NCBI GenBank assembly: GCA_002725475.1
Contig: PBPH01000058.1
Span: 1 to 26,516, forward strand
From: Methanobacteriota archaeon
GTDB taxonomy: Archaea; Thermoplasmatota; Poseidoniia; Poseidoniales; Thalassarchaeaceae
Length of the DNA: 26,516 nt
Reading direction: 5' to 3'
Shown here: positions 1-7,108 of the stretch, piece by piece
Numbering within the stretch: position 1 is the stretch's first letter
Layout: every line of letters starts with the position of its first letter
The notes under the pieces: model-generated
What the model was told of the DNA's origin: nothing
Databases searched by the model: none
Seen by the model: the letters and a program-made list of their open reading frames with translations, nothing else
Program-made: the position numbers and the translations under genes

Positions 1-1050
1 ATTTGATTCATGCTGGACTATTGACCACGACCCAATTCTAGCTTGAAAATATACATCAGCATCACCACTGAGCCACCAATTAATTGTAAATTCACTTCGG
101 GAACTAGCTTCAAGGCGAATAGAATCTCCATCATCACCATTGGTTAGGTGCCCAGAAATGCTAGTTTCTGAAAATATAGGGGCGATCCAAGGGACGAAGG
201 GCGCATCTCCAAAAGATGTTTCATCGGATGGGGAATGTTTTGCAAACCGTAGTGAATATAGGCCAGAATATACATCATTGGTGCTAATTTTAATCCATAA
301 TTCAGCATCTTGATGCTCTATCAAAATTCTGGAAGATTGATTAATAATTCCAGTGATAAATTGTTCTTGATAAACGGGTTCAAGGTTGCTGTTTGTACGT
401 TTCCAAATATTAATTGTTAAATCAATAGAATGTGCAGCAACTCCAATTTCAATCAAATCCCCAATACTGCTATTCAATCGGAAAGAATCAACATCTTCTG
501 AATGTTCTAGTGTCCCATTCCACCAAACCGCGCTATCGTCTATTAGCGAGCGGTCTAATTCACCGCATTCTAGTAGTGTTTTACAACCATCCATTTCAAT
601 TACTGGCCAAGTAGAATCATCTTCACCAGGGTTTGGGATATGAGATGGCGCATCTATAAATTCACCAGAATTCAAATCAAAGAAAATATGACTAATCATT
701 AACTCTTGTGCTGTATCTCCTGCGCGAGTAACTACTATGGATACTTGACCCGCACTAAGATTTCCATCCAGTTCAAGATGAAATCTTCCAGTTGTGGAAA
801 ATTCCGTTCCCGAGGAATCAGTAACGGTAAGATTTATTTCTTCACAATTTGTTTCTGAAGGGCATGAAATGTAAATCCAAAATTGACTTTCACGTATGCT
901 AATATTTTCATCCCAAATAGTGTCGCCAACTGATAACTCGATAGTTTCAGTATTTTTTGATATGATTGCTTCAGGCAGTTCTGTTGCAATCGGTAATGAT
1001 GAGATTATCATCAGAAAGGCGAATATTACGGGTATAGATGCCCTGCTCAC
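1..1050 (-). CDS. Secreted protein with PPC-like beta domains (3' end outside window)
   Basis: The frame is open from a GTG at 1050 to the window edge, giving 350 residues without a stop. Residues 1-23 form a signal peptide (short basic start, hydrophobic stretch FAFLMIISSLPIA). The rest is polar, acidic and rich in S/T/D/N. Residues about 174-272 contain EDVDSFRLNSSIGDLIEIGV, the D-x-D-x-F...G-D pattern of bacterial pre-peptidase C-terminal (PPC) beta-sandwich domains. A second copy seems to start near residue 300 (DGDSIRLEASSRSEFTINWW). The four cysteines at C63, C69, C156 and C162 may form disulfides. A TTG 39 bases upstream is in frame, but GTG puts the signal peptide at the N-terminus and lies about 27 bp from a TATA-like box. 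It is divergent from arcS. It is exported or surface-attached. Function is unknown; a peptidase or adhesin domain could follow outside the window. Confidence 0.8.
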   Translation of the reverse strand, partial: MSRASIPVIFAFLMIISSLPIATELPEAIISKNTETIELSVGDTIWDENISIRESQFWIYISCPSETNCEEINLTVTDSSGTEFSTTGRFHLELDGNLSAGQVSIVVTRAGDTAQELMISHIFFDLNSGEFIDAPSHIPNPGEDDSTWPVIEMDGCKTLLECGELDRSLIDDSAVWWNGTLEHSEDVDSFRLNSSIGDLIEIGVAAHSIDLTINIWKRTNSNLEPVYQEQFITGIINQSSRILIEHQDAELWIKISTNDVYSGLYSLRFAKHSPSDETSFGDAPFVPWIAPIFSETSISGHLTNGDDGDSIRLEASSRSEFTINWWLSGDADVYFQARIGSWSIVQHESN

Positions 1051-1073
1051 ATCTTCACGGCTAGTATCTAGGC

Positions 1074-1082
1074 ATTTAGAAT
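1074..1082. promoter_or_regulatory. Shared TATA-like element of a divergent promoter
   Basis: ATTTAGAAT sits in the middle of the 52-bp gap between the divergent starts at 1050 (-) and 1103 (+). Its centre is about 25 bp from the GTG of arcS and about 28 bp from the GTG of the secreted protein. That is the archaeal TATA-to-start distance when transcripts are leaderless. No Shine-Dalgarno motif precedes either start. Promoter function is inferred from position and composition only. Confidence 0.45.
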
Positions 1083-1102
1083 CATTCAATTATGGCGCAT
1101 AG

Positions 1103-2983
1103 GTGGCCACCATCGTGATTGACTCCACCCTTGGCCGAACCGTCGCCCACAGATTACGCCATTCCCGAGTAATTGCGTTAGGCGATAGAAAGTCTCCGAT
1201 TTGTAAAACTCCAGCATTAGTAGGTACGGAAAATGATTTGGAAGATGCAAATATTGGTGCTGAAATAGTGCCCTTTATTGTTGGTTATGACAGTACTTCT
1301 TTACCTGCAAAAATGAAAATAACGGGGAGGGGTGCTCTTACAATGCCCTTTGATTGTGATAATCCAAAATGGGAATGTCAGTTGAATCATATCTTACCTC
1401 CTTCCTTGGAAGAAGCTGATTCTGGAGTGCGGGGCCGTTCTAATAGTGGTGTTCTAGCAATTTCTTGGCAATCATTGATGCACGATGTAAATTTATTGGA
1501 GTTAGAAGAACAACCAGAAATTATAGCAATTGTTGACGCACTACAATTGGCCAATCATCCCAATAAATTGGTAACCGCAATTTCTGCTATAAGAGTCACT
1601 TTTCCTTCCTCGTTGATTTGGTGCCCGGGAATTGGTGGGCCTGATAATCTAGCGATTCTATCATGGTTCGGAGTTGATTTATTTGACTTCACTCGCTCAA
1701 GGCAGGCCGAATCAATGGGCTATATTCTCACCCAGGATGGTCCAAGGAAGCCACATGCGGAATACGGAGAGAGTTGTGATTTTTTGAATCAGGTTGATTA
1801 TTGGAGTAAAGAACTTTCAGCCGTGAAAATTGCAATAGAAAACGGTTCATTGCGCGCTCTAGTTGAAAAACGCGCTCTTAATTCACCACGCTTAGTGGAG
1901 CATCTTCGTCACCATGATCGTTTGATGAGGGCTGCATTGTCTGATGAAATAGCTACTTCTGAGTTGCTATCTAAAGAATCATCATCAGTTTGTAAATTAG
2001 TTAAAGGGGCGCCATTGAGGAGATTTGTAAAAGATGGTACAATTTTACGTTGTAACAGTGCAATTAGCAGACAAGATCCGTTGATTGCTGATTGGATCCA
2101 TAGAATTGATACCAAATATAGAACACCAAAAGAACAATCAAAAGTTTTGATATTACTTCCCTGTAGCGCCCGCAAGCCATACTCAATGTCACAATCTCAT
2201 AGAAGATTCCGTCGTAATCTCCGCCATCGGCCACTTCATGAGGTTATGGTAACTGCTCCACTTGGTTTGGTCCCACGTGAATTGGAGGAATTATGGCCAG
2301 CAGGCCATTATGACATCCCTGTAACTGGTGATTGGGATAAAGAAGAAATAGATAATATTAGAAATCTTGTGAAATCAATTGTTGCCAACAATGAGTATGA
2401 ACTTGTAATCAATCATAGTGGGATTGACTTAGAAATTAGTGAAATAGGTGTCGAAACCATTGATACTAGGATTGGGGAAAGCGCCGGTTCAAAATCATCA
2501 CTTGAGAGGCTTAACCTAGCATCAGAAGAAGCAGCAGAACGATTCTATAGCGGTTACAGGATGAGTGAGAAACAACACCTTCTAATAAAAATGAAAGCGA
2601 TATCCAGATGGTTGCATAATAATGATGATTGGTTGGCAGAGGCGCATGTAGGTGGCAAACCTCCGCGTTGGAAGATATTGCGCGGTAAAGAACAGTTAGC
2701 AATGTGGCACCCGCGGGACGGTAGATTTGCATTTGCTAAGGGGACCTTGGAAATGTTGGCTGAAAGTAAAACATTATCCGAAGTTCATCTTAATGATGGC
2801 CCTAAACTAGGAGGGGATATATTTTCTCCAATGATTAAAAAAGTGGCCGGCGATGTGCGAATTGGTGATGAAATATTACTTTTCAGGGGTGGGCAATTGA
2901 TTGGTAGTGCCAGAAGTATTGCTTCAAAATGGGAGTATTTTGGAAGCCCTGGCATGGTTGCAAAGACAAAACACAGGCTATGA
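1103..2983 (+). CDS. arcS: Archaeosine synthase ArcS (TgtA2)
   Basis: This 626-residue protein acts after tRNA-guanine transglycosylase has put preQ0 at position 15 of archaeal tRNAs. In the family, ArcS modifies the preQ0 nitrile on the way to archaeosine, in some archaea by adding lysine with radical-SAM RaSEA as partner. Residues about 140-215 carry the TGT-like segment with the CPGIGGP loop and VDLFDFTRSRQAE. Residues 353-366 are PCSARKPYSMSQSH, the hallmark motif of ArcS. The C-terminus (about 541-626) is a PUA RNA-binding domain, with the usual region ...IKKVAGDVRIGDEILLFRGGQLIGSAR. Length fits the family. The GTG start is favoured by a TATA-like box about 25 bp upstream. uS15 follows after 68 bp. 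Neither tgtA nor a radical-SAM partner is in the window. Confidence 0.92.
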   Translation: MATIVIDSTLGRTVAHRLRHSRVIALGDRKSPICKTPALVGTENDLEDANIGAEIVPFIVGYDSTSLPAKMKITGRGALTMPFDCDNPKWECQLNHILPPSLEEADSGVRGRSNSGVLAISWQSLMHDVNLLELEEQPEIIAIVDALQLANHPNKLVTAISAIRVTFPSSLIWCPGIGGPDNLAILSWFGVDLFDFTRSRQAESMGYILTQDGPRKPHAEYGESCDFLNQVDYWSKELSAVKIAIENGSLRALVEKRALNSPRLVEHLRHHDRLMRAALSDEIATSELLSKESSSVCKLVKGAPLRRFVKDGTILRCNSAISRQDPLIADWIHRIDTKYRTPKEQSKVLILLPCSARKPYSMSQSHRRFRRNLRHRPLHEVMVTAPLGLVPRELEELWPAGHYDIPVTGDWDKEEIDNIRNLVKSIVANNEYELVINHSGIDLEISEIGVETIDTRIGESAGSKSSLERLNLASEEAAERFYSGYRMSEKQHLLIKMKAISRWLHNNDDWLAEAHVGGKPPRWKILRGKEQLAMWHPRDGRFAFAKGTLEMLAESKTLSEVHLNDGPKLGGDIFSPMIKKVAGDVRIGDEILLFRGGQLIGSARSIASKWEYFGSPGMVAKTKHRL

Positions 2984-2984
2984 T

Positions 2985-3001
2985 GCCTCTCGTAGAGAGG
3001 C
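2985..3001. promoter_or_regulatory. 17-bp perfect inverted repeat in the uS15 leader
   Basis: GCCTCTC-GTA-GAGAGGC is a perfect inverted repeat (7-bp arms, 3-bp centre). It begins two bases after the arcS stop and ends 50 bp before the uS15 start. No T-run follows, so a terminator is unlikely. Read on the other strand the core is CTC-TAC-GAG, the same as the site at 16999-17015. It could be an operator or a leader-RNA hairpin. Confidence 0.5.
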
Positions 3002-3051
3002 GGAGCGGTTATGAATGGGAAGTAGGTCGGCGGCTCGCTCAAGGTGTTCTA

Positions 3052-3507
3052 GTGTCTCGTATGCACAGTGGTGGAAAAGGCCGTTCAGGCTCAACGCGCC
3101 CCAACGTTTCTGAAGCTCCAGTTTGGTCTGAACAGGACAAAAACATGGTTGAGGGATTAATCGTTGAACTACATGATGCAGGGCACTCAAATGCTATGAT
3201 TGGTACCATCCTTAGGGATCAGCATGCAGTCCCAAGTGTCAAACTATTACTTGGTAAAACCGTAGGTGCAGTACTTTCAGAAAACGGAAAGACTAGAGAT
3301 GTGCCTGAAGAGTTGATGAACATGATGCGGAAGGCACAGGGCATTATAGATCACTTAGAGAATAATCGTAAGGATTTGCATAACAGCCGCCAATTAACTC
3401 TCATTGAATCGAAAATTAGACGTTCAGCCCGTTATTACCGAGAAAAAGGGCTGCTTTCAGAAGATTGGAAATATAAGCGCGAAGAACTAAGATTAATGGT
3501 TGAATAA
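3052..3507 (+). CDS. rpsO: 30S ribosomal protein uS15 (archaeal type)
   Basis: This 151-residue protein is the small-subunit protein uS15, a primary 16S rRNA-binding protein of the platform. It begins MSRMHSGGKGRSGSTRP, typical of the archaeal/eukaryotic N-terminal extension. The rest matches the family throughout: PxWs-type segment APVWSEQ, GTILRDQHAVPSVKLLLGKT, then the helical core with RSARYYREKGLLSEDWKY near the C-terminus. The frame is open further upstream, but GTG 3052 gives exactly the family N-terminus; ATG 3061 is the next option. The stop overlaps the next gene by 8 bases, so the two are probably co-transcribed. A 17-bp inverted repeat lies in the leader. Confidence 0.96.
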   Translation: MSRMHSGGKGRSGSTRPNVSEAPVWSEQDKNMVEGLIVELHDAGHSNAMIGTILRDQHAVPSVKLLLGKTVGAVLSENGKTRDVPEELMNMMRKAQGIIDHLENNRKDLHNSRQLTLIESKIRRSARYYREKGLLSEDWKYKREELRLMVE

Positions 3508-4408
3508 GCATTTTCCCCCATACATAGTTGTTCTTTTGAACGGGAGGCACTCTGCCCAATACGTGCGCTCCCTACTTGGCCTAGAGGCATTTGCTCCAAT
3601 AGCTGATGAACTGCGTTCGGTTTCAGAAAAATTGCTGGAGTCTTCAACGGTCTCTATTCTAATTCCTTCATCCTTAACTGGTGTAGTTGCTTCTGCAATT
3701 TTAGAAGCGGCCATGCTTGATGCTGAAATCCCTTATCGCCGAAGATTTTCTCCACGTCAAGTCTCTCCACCTTGCATCATAATTTCAGAAGATATAATTT
3801 CAGAAAGGGAACTAGATCCGTCAATTGATTCAATTTCCCTCGACCTTGCGCCTTTATTCTCGGTAGGATTGCGTGGATTAGATGGTGAGCCGAAACGAGG
3901 GGTTTTATCTCCAGTTTCACAAGTTGCTGGATTAGCAGAATTAGTTGCCCCTGATGGAAAAAGGACTAGGCGCCTAAGGCCATTTCTTCTTGCAGGTAAT
4001 TGGTGGGCCGATTCTATTGACCAAGGTTATGATCCAATTTACAGTACATTGCTCAATCATCTACGTGAAGAAGGTTCGATTAGGGTTTTACCACTTCCAG
4101 AAGTAGAAACACCTGATTTGTCTGAACTAAGTGGATTGGATAAAGAAAGGGAGGTTAGTACTAGAGAAACTTGGTCGGTGCTAGATGCTGATTCTAAGGC
4201 CGAAGCAATGAGCAAACTAGTGCTGCCGCTAGTAATTGCTGAAAAAATTTCAATTACACGACTTGAGGAATTGGTATGGCGCAGAATAAAAATCAGTCAT
4301 TCGGATAGAGATTTACATTCTATTCTAGTGGAAATACAAAATAGATTCGATGGTACTCAATCTTCAATTAATGTATTAATAGAACAATTGATTGCCAATT
4401 CATATTGA
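3500..4408 (+). CDS. Uncharacterised protein coupled to uS15; possible catalytically dead RecJ/Cdc45-like factor
   Basis: This 302-residue, apparently soluble protein starts with a TTG that overlaps the uS15 stop by 8 bases. I do not recognise the family with certainty. In several archaea uS15 is followed by a RecJ-like DHH phosphoesterase. Residues about 50-85 (ILIPSSLTGVVASAILEAA, then a basic strand PYRRRF) resemble the first DHH strand-loop-helix (normally HxDxDGxxSAxIL) with the metal-binding Asp/His residues replaced. SISLDLAP at about 112-119 could be the next strand. No intact DHH or DHHA1 glycine motif is visible. The C-terminal third is helical and charged (KISITRLEELVWRRIK). If the homology is real it would resemble non-catalytic Cdc45/RecJ partners of GINS. 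The relationship rests on weak motif similarity plus gene order. The start could also be a later TTG. Confidence 0.4.
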   Translation: MNKHFPPYIVVLLNGRHSAQYVRSLLGLEAFAPIADELRSVSEKLLESSTVSILIPSSLTGVVASAILEAAMLDAEIPYRRRFSPRQVSPPCIIISEDIISERELDPSIDSISLDLAPLFSVGLRGLDGEPKRGVLSPVSQVAGLAELVAPDGKRTRRLRPFLLAGNWWADSIDQGYDPIYSTLLNHLREEGSIRVLPLPEVETPDLSELSGLDKEREVSTRETWSVLDADSKAEAMSKLVLPLVIAEKISITRLEELVWRRIKISHSDRDLHSILVEIQNRFDGTQSSINVLIEQLIANSY

Positions 4409-4411
4409 TAA

Positions 4412-6490
4412 TCAACTAATTTTTAGGCGAGAGTCGCAGATAGAACAAATTATTCTTACGGGACGACTTTTTGATTGGACTGAAATTGACTCCGAGCAAA
4501 CCGGACATTCTATTGTAGGCATTCTACTCTCTCTATGCTTGCGTCTAAATGGGATAATTGATAGATGTGCGGCTTCATCAGCAATCGAATCTTCAAAACT
4601 AATTCTAGGGGTTACAACCGCCACGGATAATGAAACAATTCCGGTAATAACAAGAGCACCAATCATAATGAAGAGGGGTAGTGCAAAAATGTAGGAATAA
4701 CCCCATACTCCGGAAAATAATAGAGAAGTAAGCCAAAAACCAGTTTGAGGCTTATTTCTTGTCATTCTCCAAGAAAGTAGAGAAAATAGTGCCACAACCA
4801 CTAATGATTCTAGGAGTGAAATTAATGGCGAGTGAGTAATATCTCCAATAACATAGGCTACAGAATAATCAGACATTTCTTCTTCGCCTGATAATGTTGT
4901 AGTGCTCACATGGATTGATTCTGAAACTATGTATCTATTGTGACGATAATCGATACCACTCCCCTCAACTCCTGCGGTGCCTACCATCATTGAGGTTGAT
5001 AGTCGTGCTTCAAGAGTTAGTTCTGACCAAATTGGCGTTGCTGATGGTTGTGGTCTGATAAAGTTGTCAAATAGGACGCTTTTTTCGCCAATTTTAATAT
5101 TTTCAAGGGATTCAATAGTTATGGTGATTCGTGAATCGCTGAAGCCAAAATCATTTCTGACATTTATTTTTACTGTTGGTGCTGCTGCTGCTTCTATCGG
5201 CTCAACCCCTAGGATTCTACCCGGTTCTAGCATTAGCCCATCAAACAAGAATTTCTTCAATGATGAAGCCCTTCCAGAGAGATGTGTCTCCAAAGCTTGA
5301 ATCTCTACAGGATCAACTTGATCATTGTTCCTAGTTCCTTCGGTTGATGAACTGCCTTGTACCTGTCTCCACTGGGATAAAGAGTCAAGGGAATCATTTC
5401 CAATGTTGTCTAGCCCCCATCTAATCCATGTTGCCATCGGGCCTTCTAGATTAATTTGTGTCGCCCTTCTAATTCTATCGCCAGATTCTACTTTAGCATC
5501 AATATCAACACTTAACTGACTACCTCCGCTTCTTAGGGGTTCATCTGTTGGGAACACCCCATGACCGCTACCACTTCCGGCACCAAATACAAATGCATAA
5601 GAAAAGCCACCGGTAAATGGTTGAATTTGATCATCTGAAACAGTTAGTGACAGATTGACATCATACACTCCATCCTCTGCACTATTGGGTGCCATCCAGT
5701 TAAGATAAATTTGGGCCCCGTCGTTGTGAACCGTAGCAATCACAGAATCTACAACAACTCCGTCAATTTTGAATTCAGAAACAGATTTCTCCCAAATTGA
5801 TGAACCTTCTCCAGAGCGTAAAATGACTGGAATTTGTACATTTCTCCCATCTACAAGTGCAGGTTGCCAATCCATTTTCACTAATGGGATAGTGGCCTGA
5901 AGGTTAGACGGGTTCTCCTCAGTACCCCACACAAACCGTACTCCCGCCTCATCTCCGGGGGAATTTAAAATTAAGTTCTGTACGCTCAAGACAACAACAA
6001 TCAATTCGCCACTAGATAGAATCTGGCCTTGCTCATCAATATCTACACTAACATCAACAGATCCTTCTCCTGGAGTGTATGATGGGTTGGTGTTTGAATA
6101 TCCAACCCATGACTTTCCACCAATTTTTACTTCTGCTGAAACGTTGGCTTGTACTCCCGCAGCATTTTCAACCTCATAGTTAACAGTTAATGACCAAGTC
6201 GAACTTGGATAACTACCTGTGGTCGCCTGAGGAATCCTCCATCTAGCGATTTCAGTTAATTGACTGACAGATGACGAAATCCAAACTTCATGCCTAGTCC
6301 CTAAATCAGCGGAAAATGGACTTAGGGTGCCCTTTCCAGCCTCATCCCCCTCACCTAGCAAGTAGTATTTGCCTTCTACAGCATCACAGCAGGTGATTTG
6401 TGCTTCAACCTCTCCTGTCAGGTGGTTGTTTGGGATGAACGTTAGAAGTAGTGCTAGAAGGACAATAATTACCCTATTTTCCCCGCTCAT
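4412..6490 (-). CDS. Exported multi-domain membrane protein with C-terminal cytoplasmic zinc ribbon
   Basis: This 692-residue protein has no recognised family. Residues 1-30 are a signal peptide or signal anchor (VIIVLLALLLTFI). Residues about 31-550 form a long beta-rich ectodomain, with Gly-rich linkers near 303-311 and an Ala/Pro linker near 431-440. Three hydrophobic segments follow at about 553-575, 584-603 and 604-626. The last 65 residues are basic and then carry a zinc-ribbon pattern: C662-x2-C665 and C682-x2-C685 (ECPVC...ICSIC). With a cleaved signal and three helices the ribbon lies in the cytoplasm, so the protein could link an outside event to an intracellular nucleic-acid or protein partner. 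It converges on the preceding + strand gene, with a 3-bp gap between stops, and diverges from the CBS gene. Function is unknown. Confidence 0.8.
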   Translation of the reverse strand: MSGENRVIIVLLALLLTFIPNNHLTGEVEAQITCCDAVEGKYYLLGEGDEAGKGTLSPFSADLGTRHEVWISSSVSQLTEIARWRIPQATTGSYPSSTWSLTVNYEVENAAGVQANVSAEVKIGGKSWVGYSNTNPSYTPGEGSVDVSVDIDEQGQILSSGELIVVVLSVQNLILNSPGDEAGVRFVWGTEENPSNLQATIPLVKMDWQPALVDGRNVQIPVILRSGEGSSIWEKSVSEFKIDGVVVDSVIATVHNDGAQIYLNWMAPNSAEDGVYDVNLSLTVSDDQIQPFTGGFSYAFVFGAGSGSGHGVFPTDEPLRSGGSQLSVDIDAKVESGDRIRRATQINLEGPMATWIRWGLDNIGNDSLDSLSQWRQVQGSSSTEGTRNNDQVDPVEIQALETHLSGRASSLKKFLFDGLMLEPGRILGVEPIEAAAAPTVKINVRNDFGFSDSRITITIESLENIKIGEKSVLFDNFIRPQPSATPIWSELTLEARLSTSMMVGTAGVEGSGIDYRHNRYIVSESIHVSTTTLSGEEEMSDYSVAYVIGDITHSPLISLLESLVVVALFSLLSWRMTRNKPQTGFWLTSLLFSGVWGYSYIFALPLFIMIGALVITGIVSLSVAVVTPRISFEDSIADEAAHLSIIPFRRKHRESRMPTIECPVCSESISVQSKSRPVRIICSICDSRLKIS

Positions 6491-6603
6491 TGGTTTCCCC
6501 GAAGTGCGTGGGCACTCTTTCGCTCTTTCAAGGCAACGGATGGGTGAGCCCCCTCAAACCACTATTTCGCGAGTTTCAGTTTTTTCCGAAACTAGTTCAA
6601 GTC

Positions 6604-6613
6604 ATTTAATTTA
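6604..6613 (+). promoter_or_regulatory. TATA-like box of the CBS-domain gene
   Basis: ttaatttaga, within tcatttaatttagaacc, is centred about 27 bp before ATG 6635, which fits a leaderless archaeal transcript. It supports ATG 6635 over the in-frame TTG at 6620 or ATG at 6671. An inverted repeat AGTTTC-n10-GAAACT lies just upstream at 6572-6593. Confidence 0.45.
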
Positions 6614-6634
6614 GAACCTTTGAGCAACATATTC

Positions 6635-7099
6635 ATGAACCTGTATGCCAGCCATCACTATAGTGATTACATGGATGATGTGAAGGTGTCCGACTTGATT
6701 TTGACTGATGAACATGATGTTGTTGATATGGAGGATTCAATATCTAATGCTGCGAGTAAGTTGTTATCCCTAGGGAGGGGAATTTTGATTGTACTTGGTG
6801 ACGACAATAAAGTGAAAGGCATTGTAACACCAAATCAGGTATTGGCTGCAGTTTCCGGGGGCGGTGACCCCTCCAGTCAAACTGTGGGCGAACACATGGA
6901 TGCTGACGTTATGGAAGTTGATCAACATGACAAGGTTGATGAAATCATTGAGTTGATGAATGAAAGGAAGCCACATGCCGTAGTGGCTGTAGATTCTGAC
7001 GGTAAGTTCTCCGGATATTTTTCACCCAACGATTATCGCGAGGCACTAGCTCATATTGAAGCACGGCCAGCTATCAAGCGCCTTGCTCAACATGAATGA
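6635..7099 (+). CDS. Tandem CBS-domain protein
   Basis: This 154-residue soluble protein consists essentially of two CBS motifs, a Bateman module of the kind that binds adenosyl ligands such as AMP, ATP or SAM. The first (about 17-70) begins VKVSDLI and contains GRGILIVLGDDNKVKGIVT. The second (about 82-138) begins TVGEHMDADVMEVD and contains PHAVVAVDSDGKFSGYFSPND. Both show the usual strand pattern ending in a D/N-G-K-x-x-G turn. No enzyme, transporter or DNA-binding domain is attached, so it probably regulates a partner by ligand binding; the partner is not evident from neighbours. The start is placed at ATG 6635 because of the TATA-like box about 27 bp upstream. ATG 6671 would also keep both domains. 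It converges on gltX with a 9-bp gap. Confidence 0.85.
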   Translation: MNLYASHHYSDYMDDVKVSDLILTDEHDVVDMEDSISNAASKLLSLGRGILIVLGDDNKVKGIVTPNQVLAAVSGGGDPSSQTVGEHMDADVMEVDQHDKVDEIIELMNERKPHAVVAVDSDGKFSGYFSPNDYREALAHIEARPAIKRLAQHE

Positions 7100-7108
7100 T
7101 GAATTACA

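Noticed and set aside
1102..1111. Perfect 10-bp palindrome GGTGGCCACC over the arcS start codon
   Set aside because: It is short, lies in coding sequence and is explained by the codons for the first residues.
6572..6593. Inverted repeat AGTTTC-n10-GAAACT upstream of the CBS gene
   Set aside because: Arms are short with a T-rich spacer and no match elsewhere; chance is a fair explanation.
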